DNA from: Tricholomella constricta
Taxonomy: Eukaryota; Basidiomycota; Agaricomycetes; Agaricales; Lyophyllaceae
Reading direction: 5' to 3'
Assembly (NCBI GenBank): GCA_013368375.1
Contig: JAACJP010000017.1
Span: 783,768-847,767 of the forward strand
Length of the DNA: 64,000 bases
Below the pieces are notes generated by a model that saw only the letters and a program-made list of their open reading frames with translations, did not search any database and was not told where the DNA came from. The position numbers were made by a program, and so were the translations under genes. Shown piece by piece: positions 1 through 10,113 of the stretch (positions are counted from its first letter, which is position 1; each line of letters starts with the position of its first letter).

Positions 1-210
1 GGCGCCGTCTAGGACCATTGTCCAGGGTTTCTCGAAGTCGCGCCTTTGGTTGGGGCGGCTCCTGGCTACAGGCCTGGATATGGAGAGTTTCTGGTCGTCG
101 CTCCCGATACCTAGGGATCGAAGGAAATTCACGATGTCCGTGTTGAGGTGAGGATGGTCTCGGAAAAGGCGGTTTCCCGCTCCGAAGGGGACAATCGCTA
201 TGTAGTTGTC
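1..210 (-). CDS. Partial hypothetical ORF running off the left edge
   Basis: A minus-strand frame is open from about 210 to the window edge, preceded by an in-frame TGA at 211-213 and a possible AG acceptor, so it may be an internal exon. The readable peptide includes FGAGNRLFRDHP, NFLRSLGIGSDD and FEKPWTMVLDGA. I believe similar peptides occur in repetitive, gag-like basidiomycete proteins, but this is from memory and no domain can be assigned. The start is missing, and the rest lies outside the window. Confidence 0.3.
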
Positions 211-252
211 TCATAAAGGCCACCATATAACCTCTACCACCCATAGACCTAA

Positions 253-804
253 ATGCCCCAAATCAACAGCACCCTAAACGCAGCCCCCCACACCAACCGT
301 ATAACCGGGGACAGCGACTCGAGTAGACCGGCGAAACGCTCGCGCAAAGACAACGGTAACCCAGAGATAACCAGGTCAGACCACGAAGTGCGTCCCCCAC
401 CACCCCTCACTCGTACCCCACTAATACCCCCGACCTAGGCGTCTAGATCAGAGGAGTACGATCTCCAAGAAGAAGAGGAAGACACCATCGACGACCTAGA
501 CTCCCGTCCAAAACGCCCGGAACCGCGTCGCAAGATGGCAGATACCTTTGTCTTTCCAAACGCTTTCGACATGAAGGACCTCCCCACCCTCAGTGACCAG
601 AACCCTGCCATCCAACAATCTTGCCAGGGCCCTCTTCCCTTCACCCCCGCGCCTACGGCCATCGCCTTCACCCGCGCAGCCCTTCCACGCAGCGTCATCC
701 CCATGACCACCCTCCTTAACAACCTCCACCTCACCATCTCCGAGGAAGTCGAAAAGGCCTCCGGCTTTCTTCTTCTGTCGCCTGCTTATTCCGCTCATAA
801 GTAA
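253..804 (+). pseudogene. Hypothetical ORF interrupted by an in-frame stop
   Basis: A plus-strand frame starts at ATG 253 and stops at TAG 436-438. It then stays open in the same frame to a stop at 802-804. The first part is basic and proline-rich, with PAKRSRKD resembling a nuclear localisation signal. The second part has an acidic run (EEEED) and a leucine-rich C-terminus. No domain was recognised. The simplest reading is a single hypothetical protein with one nonsense mutation. A short intron covering the TAG cannot be excluded. Confidence 0.3.
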
Positions 805-1342
805 CTCTCCAAGTGTCCTTCTAGCCTCATAAATGATGTCCAATCGCTGGAAATATCAGTCGCGCTTCACGCCTCTTATATGTTTTATGCGCCCCTGTGC
901 GCCCTAGGCTCTCATGTGCCAAACTAGACTTGAACGCACCGGGTTGATCGCTTCGGTATCTTGCACGCCCCTCCGGAAGCTCGCGCCTCTTTCCCGGCCT
1001 TTATCTCATCTTCAAGCAACTTGTCAAGCAACGACCTTACTTAGATGCAAATGGCGCCTTCGACTAACCCAGGTTTGGCGAGAACACTGCCTAGCGCCCG
1101 TCGCCCAAATCTAGTTTCGGCTCCTAGATATTAGCCCCAAACGGCTCAGTCTACTATAAGAGGGTTCAGTTGATTGACTCGTCGAAGTTAGGTCGATCAG
1201 ATGCGCACATCCTTGTACGAGTAGGTCACCTGCCAGGGGTATTTCGCAGTCTCGCGACTCGCAACTTGGTCAACAACAATTAATATTCACATTATTTGCC
1301 AGACAAGTGCAGTGTTCGTAGCTTTATAGAATAAGTACATCA
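805..1342. other. Intergenic stretch, nothing recognised
   Basis: Only short, mutually inconsistent open frames occur here. I see no domain, repeat or RNA gene. The right part is the 3' flank of the minus-strand membrane-protein gene ending at 1343. Confidence 0.5.
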
Positions 1343-3283
1343 TCAACTCTCCAGATATGGAGGAGGATTTGTATATCCCAATCCGAAATTACTCTGGGAC
1401 TCCTCTCTGGTCAGCTCTGCAATCCTTCCTCGTAGGTCTGCCACGGACGGGCTACTTTCTCCAGTTTCTACAAGCTGCCTGTTGAGCGCGGTTACCAGTT
1501 CCTCGAGCCTCTGCATACGATTGCGCAACGCTTCCCCTCCGACCATGGCTGCTCCGCTGCCACCGTCGTGGCCTTGGGGATGCGAAACTGGAACGAAATC
1601 GGAGAGCCGCTGGTGGTTCACGGCGAGCCCAGAGCTTAGTTCGTGCTTTCTCTCCGAAAGTATTGACTTGTGCTGTCCTGTGAAACTACCTGAAAAGTCG
1701 GGACTTGGGGCCAAGGATGTGAAGGGTCGGACGGTGAAGGGTTCAGACACTGCACGATTGCGATGAGTTGCCATATGACCGAGACATGCGAAAAATATAA
1801 TCACCTGTATCTCCAGCAGGTGGATCTGCCTCCGTCTTGTCGGTTGTGTGCTTGAAGAGTCTTTTTCGGTACAGAACTATAATAATCAACAGGATGAGTA
1901 TCACAATGCCACCGACAATGCCACCCGCGATGGGTCCCGCTGCGCTTGGTTTAGAGGTAGAACTGGAGTCCGAGTTGTCGGAAGGAAGGAGTGTAGGGTC
2001 AATTGGGTCTGAACTTGTTGTCGAGCTGGGCAAGATGGTGTCCTGCGTGACACTAGGGTTGTTGATTCCCACTTTGTCGGAACCTGTCGAGATCTCTGCT
2101 GTTGGCGAAGATTGCGAGGGTGATGTCGCTGGTGAAGAAGAAGATGTAATGTCCGAACTCGTCGAGGGTGAAGGCGACGATGGTAAAGGGGAAGAGGTGG
2201 GCGAGGGTAGGTTCACTGTGGTGACTACAGTGGGCAATTTGACGTAGTTGAGCCAGGGGCCTGTGCCATTTCCAGCAAATCCAACGGCAGAACCCCAGGC
2301 GGAATCATCGAACGTTGGAGTTTCGAAGTTTACAGGGACAATTTTTGTGGCGCGCCAGCCCTTGTCCGAGACGAGCGTAACCGTCGATCCATCAGAATGG
2401 GCAATTTGGATCGCGACGAGAAGGCCCGCAGTACTGTCCTCTCCCTCAACGTTAAGGTTGTTGCTCGTGTGGATTGCGAAGACGTTGGTCCCTGAATAAA
2501 GAGAGACATGGTACCTCTGCGCTGTCAGCCAATCAGCGTGAGATCCAATCAAGTGACCGTTGATGTAGAGCGTAAATCCGTTGTCGGCAGTTATGAGGAT
2601 GTCTGCAGATATAGCGGATACCCCGGATGGCGGCGCATACGTCCTGCGGAAGGCGCGATCCTCTGCGGGAGCATAGGGAAGGTTATGCTCCAATGTCCAC
2701 ACCCACTGCGACGTGATTCGAAAAGTGCGCGCGAGCGCATCGTCAGTCTGGCGCTTGGCGAGTGTCGAATCTATTGTTGGGTCTGTGAAAGAGAAAACGC
2801 CCGTGTCGAACTCCGAAGAGGCAGAGACTGATCCAGCGTCTGTTTCGATACGAACCTGCCAGAAATAACGAGTGTGTGATGAAAGGGTTGGACCAGTATA
2901 ATTAATCAAACGTCGCCCGTTGTGACGAACCACCCCACTGTTCCATATGTCGCTTGCGCCTGCGTGGTGTCTTGAGATAACGAGTTGGTAAGAAGTCTGC
3001 TTAACATCAGGCACTGAAGACGACAATGTCCAGGAAAAATAAGGGCTTGATTCTAAATGATCAGGTGGACCTCGAAGATTCAATAGGTTGAGCTGGGCGG
3101 CTTGCGAGCATATGAGGAAGAGTATTTATCACATCACATCTGGGACAGGACGTACCGGCACCAAAGGCTTCGCACTGGCTCGTGTACGTCGTCAGTGTGA
3201 AGATTATAGCGCTACTATACGCTACCACTGACATATAGTTGAGCATATCTTGACGGAGACTCAGATAAAGACTCACCTCGCAT
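1343..3283 (-). CDS. Single-pass membrane protein with rhamnosidase-type N-terminal ectodomain
   Basis: Four exons (3277-3283, 3156-3227, 1805-3100, 1343-1749) separated by 49-, 55- and 55-nt GT-AG introns give 593 codons with consistent phases. The first two exons encode a signal peptide (VVAYSSAIIFTLTTY). The ectodomain starts LNLLNLRGPPDHLESSPYF and includes SSHTRYFWQVRIETDAG and ADNGFTLYINGHLIGS. These resemble the Ig-like and lectin-like N-terminal domains of GH78 alpha-L-rhamnosidases. The catalytic (alpha/alpha)6 barrel is absent. A Ser/Thr/Pro-rich stalk follows, then a transmembrane helix (AGGIVGGIVILILLIIIVLY) with a basic stop-transfer RKRLFKH. The cytoplasmic tail has a short coiled coil (MQRLEELVTALNRQL) and ends near NPPPYLES, a possible WW-domain ligand. 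The layout is sensor-like, and a role in sugar or cell-wall sensing is inference only. No hydrolase activity is expected. Confidence 0.75.
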
Positions 3284-3862
3284 CGTGGGCGTAAACTAAG
3301 ATATCGACATTTCGAGCTGTCCTGGTCAATGATCAGCGCTTCCGGTTTTCAACGTCCGATGTGATGAAAACAAGGGCTATCATGAAAATCATTGATGGAC
3401 CCCGCAAGGTCCATATACATTTTGAACGATTGTCTCCAAAATCGTTTTTTTGGAGTCTGGTACCGAGACTACCCGCAAGGGTCGAAATATTAGATCTAGA
3501 ATTTGGGTATGATTTTTGCTCGCGCTTGACCGTACAGAAAGTGTCAAGGCCAAATCATGAAGAGTTGAGCGCGTTCAAAGCCACTTGGGAATTCAAGAGA
3601 AGCCGCTTCAGAAGTCCAATGATAAAAGCGTCACAGGAAAAAGAAGTCAGAGGCTCAAACATGCGAATAGCGGAGGATCTTCGGGATTTGGCACATAAGG
3701 TGATCATAGAAGTCGTCAGCGGTGCGTCAGCGCTCTGAAATATCTCAGCTGCTTCCAGGAGAACTTACATTTGTTGTACATATGCGGGCGAGTATTTATA
3801 CACGGAGATAGTACAATGGCTCAACTCAATAGAATAACCGCGCGGGATAGGCAAGGCCCCAA
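3284..3862. other. Intergenic stretch between two minus-strand genes
   Basis: This contains the likely promoter of the membrane-protein gene (left) and the 3' flank of the glutathione transferase gene (right). A 125-codon plus-strand frame at 3361-3738 has no recognisable domain and no neighbouring exon. I do not call it a gene. Confidence 0.45.
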
Positions 3863-5254
3863 CTATAAGGGCATAATATGGGGAAGTGGGCCGACAGGGA
3901 CAACCCTGTGTGGGTTCAGCTGAAACGACAGCATTATTTCCTTCATCTTAATGGCTGGTAAAACAGTAAGGTGCTTACGAATGGATTGGACCAATAATAA
4001 AGGGCCTTGATGTGATCGAAGTCAGTGGTAGACTTGAACGCGTCGTTGTTCCAGTATAGTTGTCGCATCCACCTGTAACATCGCATGATTAAATTTGGAA
4101 CTGGAGGACAACATCATGCTGCACCTGTGGATTGCAGGATAGCCATCCCGGATAGTTCTGAGGTTACATTTGAAATGCCCAACATATGCGACATCAAAGC
4201 GAATCTAAGCGAAATATTAAGATGACAAACCGTGTGAGGATGGGATAGAGACATACAGTGGTCACAAAGAGCCTAATGTCTGCCTCGGTAAGCTGGTTTC
4301 CGACAAGGAAGTCTTTGCCGTCAAGTAATTTCTCAACCTTATCAAGCGCCTCGAAAACGTCTGCGACGCCTTTTACGTACGCAGTCTGCGTGGTAGCAAG
4401 TCCGGCACGATAAACACCATCTGATAAATGGAGACGTCATTTCCAGAAATAGATGTAACGAGATGAGAACAATGTACTGTTGATATTTTCAAAGATCCAT
4501 CCGTTGACTTCGTCGATATCGGTGCGAAGGTTTTCCGGGTAGAAGTTCAATGATGCTTTATCCGTAGGGAGAAAATCGTTAAAGGCAGTGTTTAAGATAC
4601 GAATAATCTCGGAGCTTTCGTTGTTGACAATCGTATGCGCCTTCTTATCCCAGAGGATAGGGACGGTGAACCTGGAAGAGTTTGCGTCATTTCAAGGAGA
4701 TGTGTAACCATGGTATGGACAGGACGAACCTGCCTTGGTAATCTGGGTCAACCTTGAAGTACAGATCCTTGACATGTTCGGAATTGTAAAGGGTATCGAT
4801 ATCTGCACCCGCAAAGTTGTCGACATTGGCAAATGGCCATCCCAAAGTGCCCATGCGGGGAGAGACCACGGTGACAGCTTGGAAGATCGTCAACACTCGG
4901 AGAATCTCAAAACATTGAGATCAGCTCACAAATGACGTTTTCGAGCCCTTTCAGCTTCCTTAGAATCAAAGTCCTTGAGGCCCAAGCTATAATCAATGGA
5001 AGGCCGTCCTTAGCACATCATTTCAAGGCTATGTCGAGGAGTGCTCACGGCAAGCAAATGACACGTAAAGATGATATCGGTCTAGCGTATATTTCCTTGT
5101 AAGAAGACTCATTGCCTTGAAAATGAAACTGCTCACCAGCTTCTGGCTCAAACTTTCCACCTTTCTCGATTGAACTGCGAAACACGGTTTCCGGGTGCTT
5201 GTAGCTTCCATCCTTCTCAATTTTGACTGGTGCTAGTGGGCCGATGAACGGCAT
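3863..5254 (-). CDS. S-glutathionyl-(chloro)hydroquinone reductase, Xi-class GST
   Basis: Nine exons can be joined in frame: 5137-5254, 5049-5081, 4930-4986, 4730-4877, 4478-4671, 4257-4420, 4125-4204, 3979-4072 and 3863-3919. The introns are 52-62 nt and the product is 314 aa. The enzyme family reduces glutathionyl-hydroquinones to free hydroquinones in the cytosol, part of quinone and aromatic-compound metabolism. The N-terminal thioredoxin fold carries [17 protein letters not shown], with the catalytic Cys near residue 50 in the CPWA motif. The segments [29 protein letters not shown] and [13 protein letters not shown] are typical of the family, as is the helical C-terminal half ([17 protein letters not shown]). 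The end [12 protein letters not shown] is also diagnostic. CPWAS replaces the more usual CPWAH. An in-frame TGA precedes the ATG, so the start is well bounded. The ATG lies only 27 bp downstream of the Helitron helicase stop codon on the same strand. Confidence 0.88.
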
Positions 5255-5281
5255 ATCCGAGTTCTGCAGTCCGGGAGCGGG

Positions 5282-7731
5282 TCAGGTGATGTTGGGAAGT
5301 TGGAGAGCATACACAGCAACGATCGGAGCACGATTGTCCAGATCATCAAGAGAAATGTCGGTGATGTTCCCTTCATAAGTCATTGAGCCCCCCGCGACTA
5401 AACCATCGTGCTTCCAAACGGACCCAAGGGGTGAAATCACTCGACAGGTGAAATGATACCTTCCATGGTATATGATGCCAGATAATGTGTATTCCGCAGT
5501 TAGTTGAGCTTCCCGCGTTGATATAGGTACAATCAAATTCAACACAAGTTTCAAATTTCCGCTTGCTGAGTCAAACGCCAAAAGAGGCGGCGCCTGCACA
5601 AAGGTGTGCACTCTGATAAGATTCCTTCGACAAGTGCGACATCGGGAGCTTGTTTGGATGCGAAAGCGTCGGACGTAGTCTTGTATAGATGTGTTTGTAT
5701 TGACACGCAATACAGGGACAAGTGAACTCGAGATCGAAGACTGCATGGGACCAACGACATGACCTCTGGTACAGATCCTGACAGATGACATCACTTGCTC
5801 AGAAGCGGACAAGAGCCTATCCAATATTTCGTGGACGCTTGAGTATCTACCCCAGGGGAAGGTAGCTCCAGAAAGAGAGAACAACTCATAACGCAAGTCA
5901 TCACGGACATTTTCAAGAGAAATGGCCTGTGACCTGGCATGTTCATTGAAGCCTGCAATAAGCGGACGAAGATGCTCAGTATTAAAGTTGCTCAGCAAGA
6001 CTGTCATAACATCAGGGTTCTGTCTCCAAATGTTATGCAAGACGGCCATTGTTGCATCGTAGGCGCAACTATTATCTCTCCAGGGTGTACCACTTGGGGA
6101 CTCTTCGTCATGATTATGATTCAGGGCAGGCAATCCCGTATCCCCCAACAATTTCTTTCTTTTACGGTTAGGCATATCATTTAGCAGATCATCAGGGGCT
6201 ACATTGTCAAACCTCAGTTTGCGCTTCTGGTCTTGGAATCCCTGCGGCTCAATATTAGAGTGCTGTTGCTTGCGAGAATCTGGATTTGTGCCTCTTGCTG
6301 GGACATACACGCTTTTTGGCTGCAATGAAGCCTTTTTACTTGGCTTTGTGAGTATGCTCCAATCTACGTCTTCAAGAACCCAGCTCAAGAATGGATCGGA
6401 TTTACTCCAGCGGATGGCGGGATTGATGGTAGGAGGCATGTAATCTATGCCTTTACAAGCACGGAAGGAGTCAATCAATGTGTTTCGCCGGTCTGCGTCA
6501 TGCATGCCTTCAGGCAGTTTACCTTCAAATCTCATACAGGTGATGTTGTCCAGCAATTCTAATTCACGGAATTCCTGACGCAGCTGTCCCGATGCACCGC
6601 CTGTAATTTTGTCACTGTTGAACCCTTGTAACGTAATGGTACCCCTTGCTGAGACACCACGCGAGAGGGATGTATACATTGCCTGGTGAGAGATGCAATT
6701 CTGTATGTGAACGACATTGAAGTCCCTAGTCTTGCCTTGGGAAGAATATTCCGTCATCGCAAAATTTGGCAAGACTTCAACCTGCGTACGAGAGACGTTT
6801 AGAGGTGAATCGTTTCGAAGATAACAGACGGTGGCAACAGTGCTTTTTGTCAGTGGCACAACATTTTCAGGTAAGCCCGGAACTTTAACTGACATAGGAG
6901 CATCTTTCAAGCGAACAAATAGTGTGTCGAGAATCCTTTGGCCATATGACCCTGGTACAGATATCCAGGAGTGGACATAGGCCTCTTGACCACGCGTTAT
7001 ACATAGCTCTGTTGCCAAATTTTGGCGAATCATAACAGGCAAGCCGACACACAGAGACAATTTGCCTGGAATCAGCTTCTTATTTGAGCAGTGAGGGGAG
7101 TCCCACAAATCTTTCTGCACCTTCTCTGAGACCTTTTGCTTTTCAACTCGCGTTCTATTACCTGCAGCCTTTCTCTTTGCGCGATCACCAGCATCTTCCG
7201 GTGGTGCGACAAGATCTTCTGAATAGAAATCGGTCAGGGTTTGGTGAGTCTCAAGTGCAAAACACTGTGAGCCAACCAGGTTGATTGCATCCTTGTCAGC
7301 ATTAAAAGAGGTGATGATCGAAACATTTCTAAACTGTTTCTCAGTGATGCTTTGATAGCCCGGGGACTTGCTCGATTTCAGAGACCGCAAGAAGATAAGG
7401 TCTTCTGGGGTGCAACGCTTGTAGCGCATGTTTTCCAGGGCCTTCCTCAATTTTTTGTCCTCTGGTGTGTTGTGCGTCTGTCGCATGTTCTTACGAAGAA
7501 TGACCACCGTAGTTACTTGCTGCCACAATGCCTTCCCGATAGCCTCTTCCTGATGTACCAGTGTGGCCCCTTTAGTCCCAACGGTTCGGCTATACAATGC
7601 AACTCCTTCCCCACCCATGGCGGGAGGCAGTTGTGCAAAGTCACCTGCAAAAATCATGTTCATTCCGCCAAACGGTGTGTCGGCGTTTCCCAGCACCTGC
7701 GCCAGCCTGGCACTAATCTTATAAAGATCCC
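5282..7731 (-). pseudogene. Helitron helicase, C-terminal half with fused cysteine-protease-like domain
   Basis: This continues the PIF1-type helicase after element A1. It starts LYKISARLAQVLG and contains the superfamily 1 motif NMIFAGDFAQLPP and late motifs including MTEYSSQGKTRDF and YTSLSRGVSARGT. After a linker, about the last 230 residues form a separate domain. It has a Cys box (WRDNSCAYDATMAVL) and a His box (GIIYHGRYHFTCR, then VWKHDGL), which together resemble ubiquitin-specific or papain-like cysteine proteases. The frame stays open to the stop at 5282. The first codons of the ATG-initiated frame (MIALHCKGCP) come from the A1 LTR and are not Helitron sequence. Because the N-terminal half is cut off by A1, this piece cannot make a full helicase. 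Processing or deubiquitination by the fused domain is inference. Confidence 0.8.
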
Positions 7732-8175
7732 TGTTAGGGCAACCCTTACAGTGGAGCGCTATCACACTGGCAAGGGGGAATCCGAAGTTATATTGATGTA
7801 CAGTAACGAAGGTAAGTAAGGCTTACCTGGCAAGGGGGAATTCGAAGAGAATAGTGTAAAGGATTCCCAAATGCCAGGGGGCCGACTATATACGAGTGTA
7901 GGACGTGAGGGCCGGTCCTCCAGAGTGTACTGTACATGTAATAATAACGAATGGTGTGCGGCGCGTGTATGGACACGTTCCCGACGCTGTCCGATCCTCG
8001 TGGCCCAGGGTACGCGCGGGGAGTGAGGGGAAGCGACAGGAAGTGAGTAAGTATGTACACCGACGCTTGAGTCGGAGCGTCGGGTCGGGATCGCGATCGG
8101 TCGGTCGGGGGCGAACGCGTGAGTCGGAGAACGATCTGTGAGCGTCAGAGAGCGTGAACGAGAGTTCCCCTGACA
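7732..8175 (-). repeat. A1 3' LTR (444 bp)
   Basis: The LTR is bounded by TGTTAGGGCA on the left and CCCCTGACA on the right. It lacks a 60-bp segment present in the other A1 LTR near its GGGTACG sequence. It directly follows the polypurine tract and stop codon of the integrase frame. Confidence 0.92.
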
Positions 8176-10113
8176 TCACCCCCCCTTTTGAATCGCAATG
8201 GCTCGGTGCGGGGTGACGGTGGCGAAGACGGCGGGGGATAGAGTGAAGATGCCACGGATATGGCGCGCAGCATCAGGATTGTCGCGGTGGAACTTGCGAA
8301 CCAGGTCGGGTGCGGCGACGTTCTCCCGGGGCTCCCACGAAGCTTCTTCATAGCCGTAGCCTTTCCACAAGATTTTGTACTGAAGTTTCTTGCGGAAGAT
8401 GCGACTGTCGAGGAATTTGTGGACTTCGTAGTGGGGTTCGTCATCGATGATGTCTGGCGGCGGCGGAGGGTCGGACTGTCGACCTTCAATCGGGTCAGCG
8501 ACGGCGGGGACAAGCTTTATGACGTGGAAGACTGGGTGGATGCGCTTCATGGACTGAGGCAGCAGGAGGCGGTATGCGAGCGGGCCGACTCGCCTTTGCA
8601 CGACGAAAGGGCCAAGGTAGCGATGCGATAATTTCTTAGACGGTCGGGTCGTAGAAATGTCGGTCGCGTCCAAGTACACCTTGTCACCCGGCTGGTAGTC
8701 GGGTGTCGGGGCGTGTCGCTGATTGTAATACCGCTCCATGTCGTCTTTGGCTTTTGAAAGCGCCGCCTTGGCTTCCTCCTGCGCTTCCTTCATGCGCTCC
8801 ACGAACTCGTCGGCCGACTCGTTCTTGGAAGCGCCCCGACGAGGCTCGAAGCCCATGCGCGGATGCCGACCAGTGTCGAGCAAGAAAGGGGTCTGCTGTG
8901 TCGCCGAATGTACATGGTTGTTGTAACTGAATTCGGCGTCGGGCAGAAGGTCCTCCCAGTCGTTCTGGCGCTCGTTGCAGAAGACCCGCAAGAACTGTTC
9001 CAGCTCCTGGTTGACGCGCTCAGTCTGCCCGTCGGTCTGAGGGTGGTAGGCCGTCGAGGCCGACAGCTTGATACCCAGGAGCCGGTACAGTTCGCGCGTG
9101 AACTCGGCAACAAACTGTGGACCTCGATCGGAGACGAATGCGTCGGGGAGACCGTGGAGCTTCCAGACGTGGCGACGGTAGAGATTCGCAGCTCCCAAGG
9201 CCGAACAGGTCGTGTGCGACGCGATGAAATGCGCGCGTTTTCTGACTGAATCCACGACATTCATGATCGCGTCATGGCCGTTGGACTCTGGGAGTTCGGT
9301 GATGAAGTCAACCGAAACGACATTCCATCGGCCTTCGGGAATTGGGAGCGGCTGCAGCTGTCCGACGGGGAGTTGGCGGCGGGGTTTCGTGCGCAAGCAC
9401 ATGTCGCAGGTGCTGGTGTATGAACCGATGAAGCGCGACATCTGGGGCCACCAGTAGTTGCGCGACACCAGCTCGAGCGTCTTCCAGCGACCTGGGTGAC
9501 CGGCGACCTTGGAGTCATGATGCTGCTCCACAATGCGTCGGCGGAGGTCAGGAACGTTCGGGACATAGATCCGTCCACGGAACGTGAGCAGACCACCTTC
9601 CTCCCCCCACTCGCCGAAGCGTAGGGAGCGACCGGCAGTCTTGGATGCCTTGACCAGTTGCACCGCTTTCGCGACCGCGTCCTCCTGTGCGCTGTCGCGA
9701 TTGCCCTTGCGGATCGCTTTCAGCACATCGTCTTCTTCTCCGACCAGTGCCAGACCCTCGGTCGCGCGAATCGCGAAGAACTCGGGTTTGAGGAGCACAA
9801 TGTCGGCATTGTCGCCACTTCCGTCGCCATGATCAGCGCGACGCGACAGGGCGTCGGGTTTGCCCATGCTGCGTCCCGGACGGTGGTGGAGGGTGAAGTC
9901 GAAGTTGGCAAGGTAGAGCGACCAGCGGGCTTGCCGCCGATTGAGTTTCTTCGCAATGAGGAAGTACTCAAGGTTCTTGTGGTCGGTCAAGATCTCCACC
10001 TTGTGCTTTGCGCCTTCCACAAAATGTCGCCACTCCTCCAGAGACCGGATGATCGCCAGCATCTCCTTGTCGTGGCGTTCAAGCTCTTCGAGTAGAACGC
10101 GACCGGGTGCCAC
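8176..10113 (-). pseudogene. A1 pol, RNase H to chromodomain
   Basis: The segment encodes the C-terminal RNase H part, then an integrase zinc-binding domain (HHDSKVAGHPGRWKT with CDMC). The DDE core motifs are VSVDFITELPE, FVSDRGPQFVAEF and TAYHPQTDGQTERVNQELEQ. A chromodomain lies near the C-terminus (KILWKGYGYEEASWEP). It is out of frame with the upstream reverse transcriptase. A deletion of about 22 nt relative to A2, near 10085, removes the RNase H segment that reads NYEIHDKE in A2. The stop codon directly abuts the 3' LTR. Confidence 0.85.

Noticed and set aside
3361..3738. 125-codon plus-strand frame
   Set aside because: It has no recognisable domain, no partner exons, and lies between two minus-strand genes where such a frame is expected by chance.
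3863..5254. The glutathione transferase gene as Helitron-captured cargo
   Set aside because: All nine exons and introns are intact and full-length, and no Helitron terminus was found beyond it. Simple adjacency is the more economical reading.
7732..7765. Helicase frame starting MIALHCK at 7765
   Set aside because: These first codons are A1 LTR sequence. The same MIALHCK start appears at 44045 where the A2 LTR meets the MYND gene, so both are junction artefacts.
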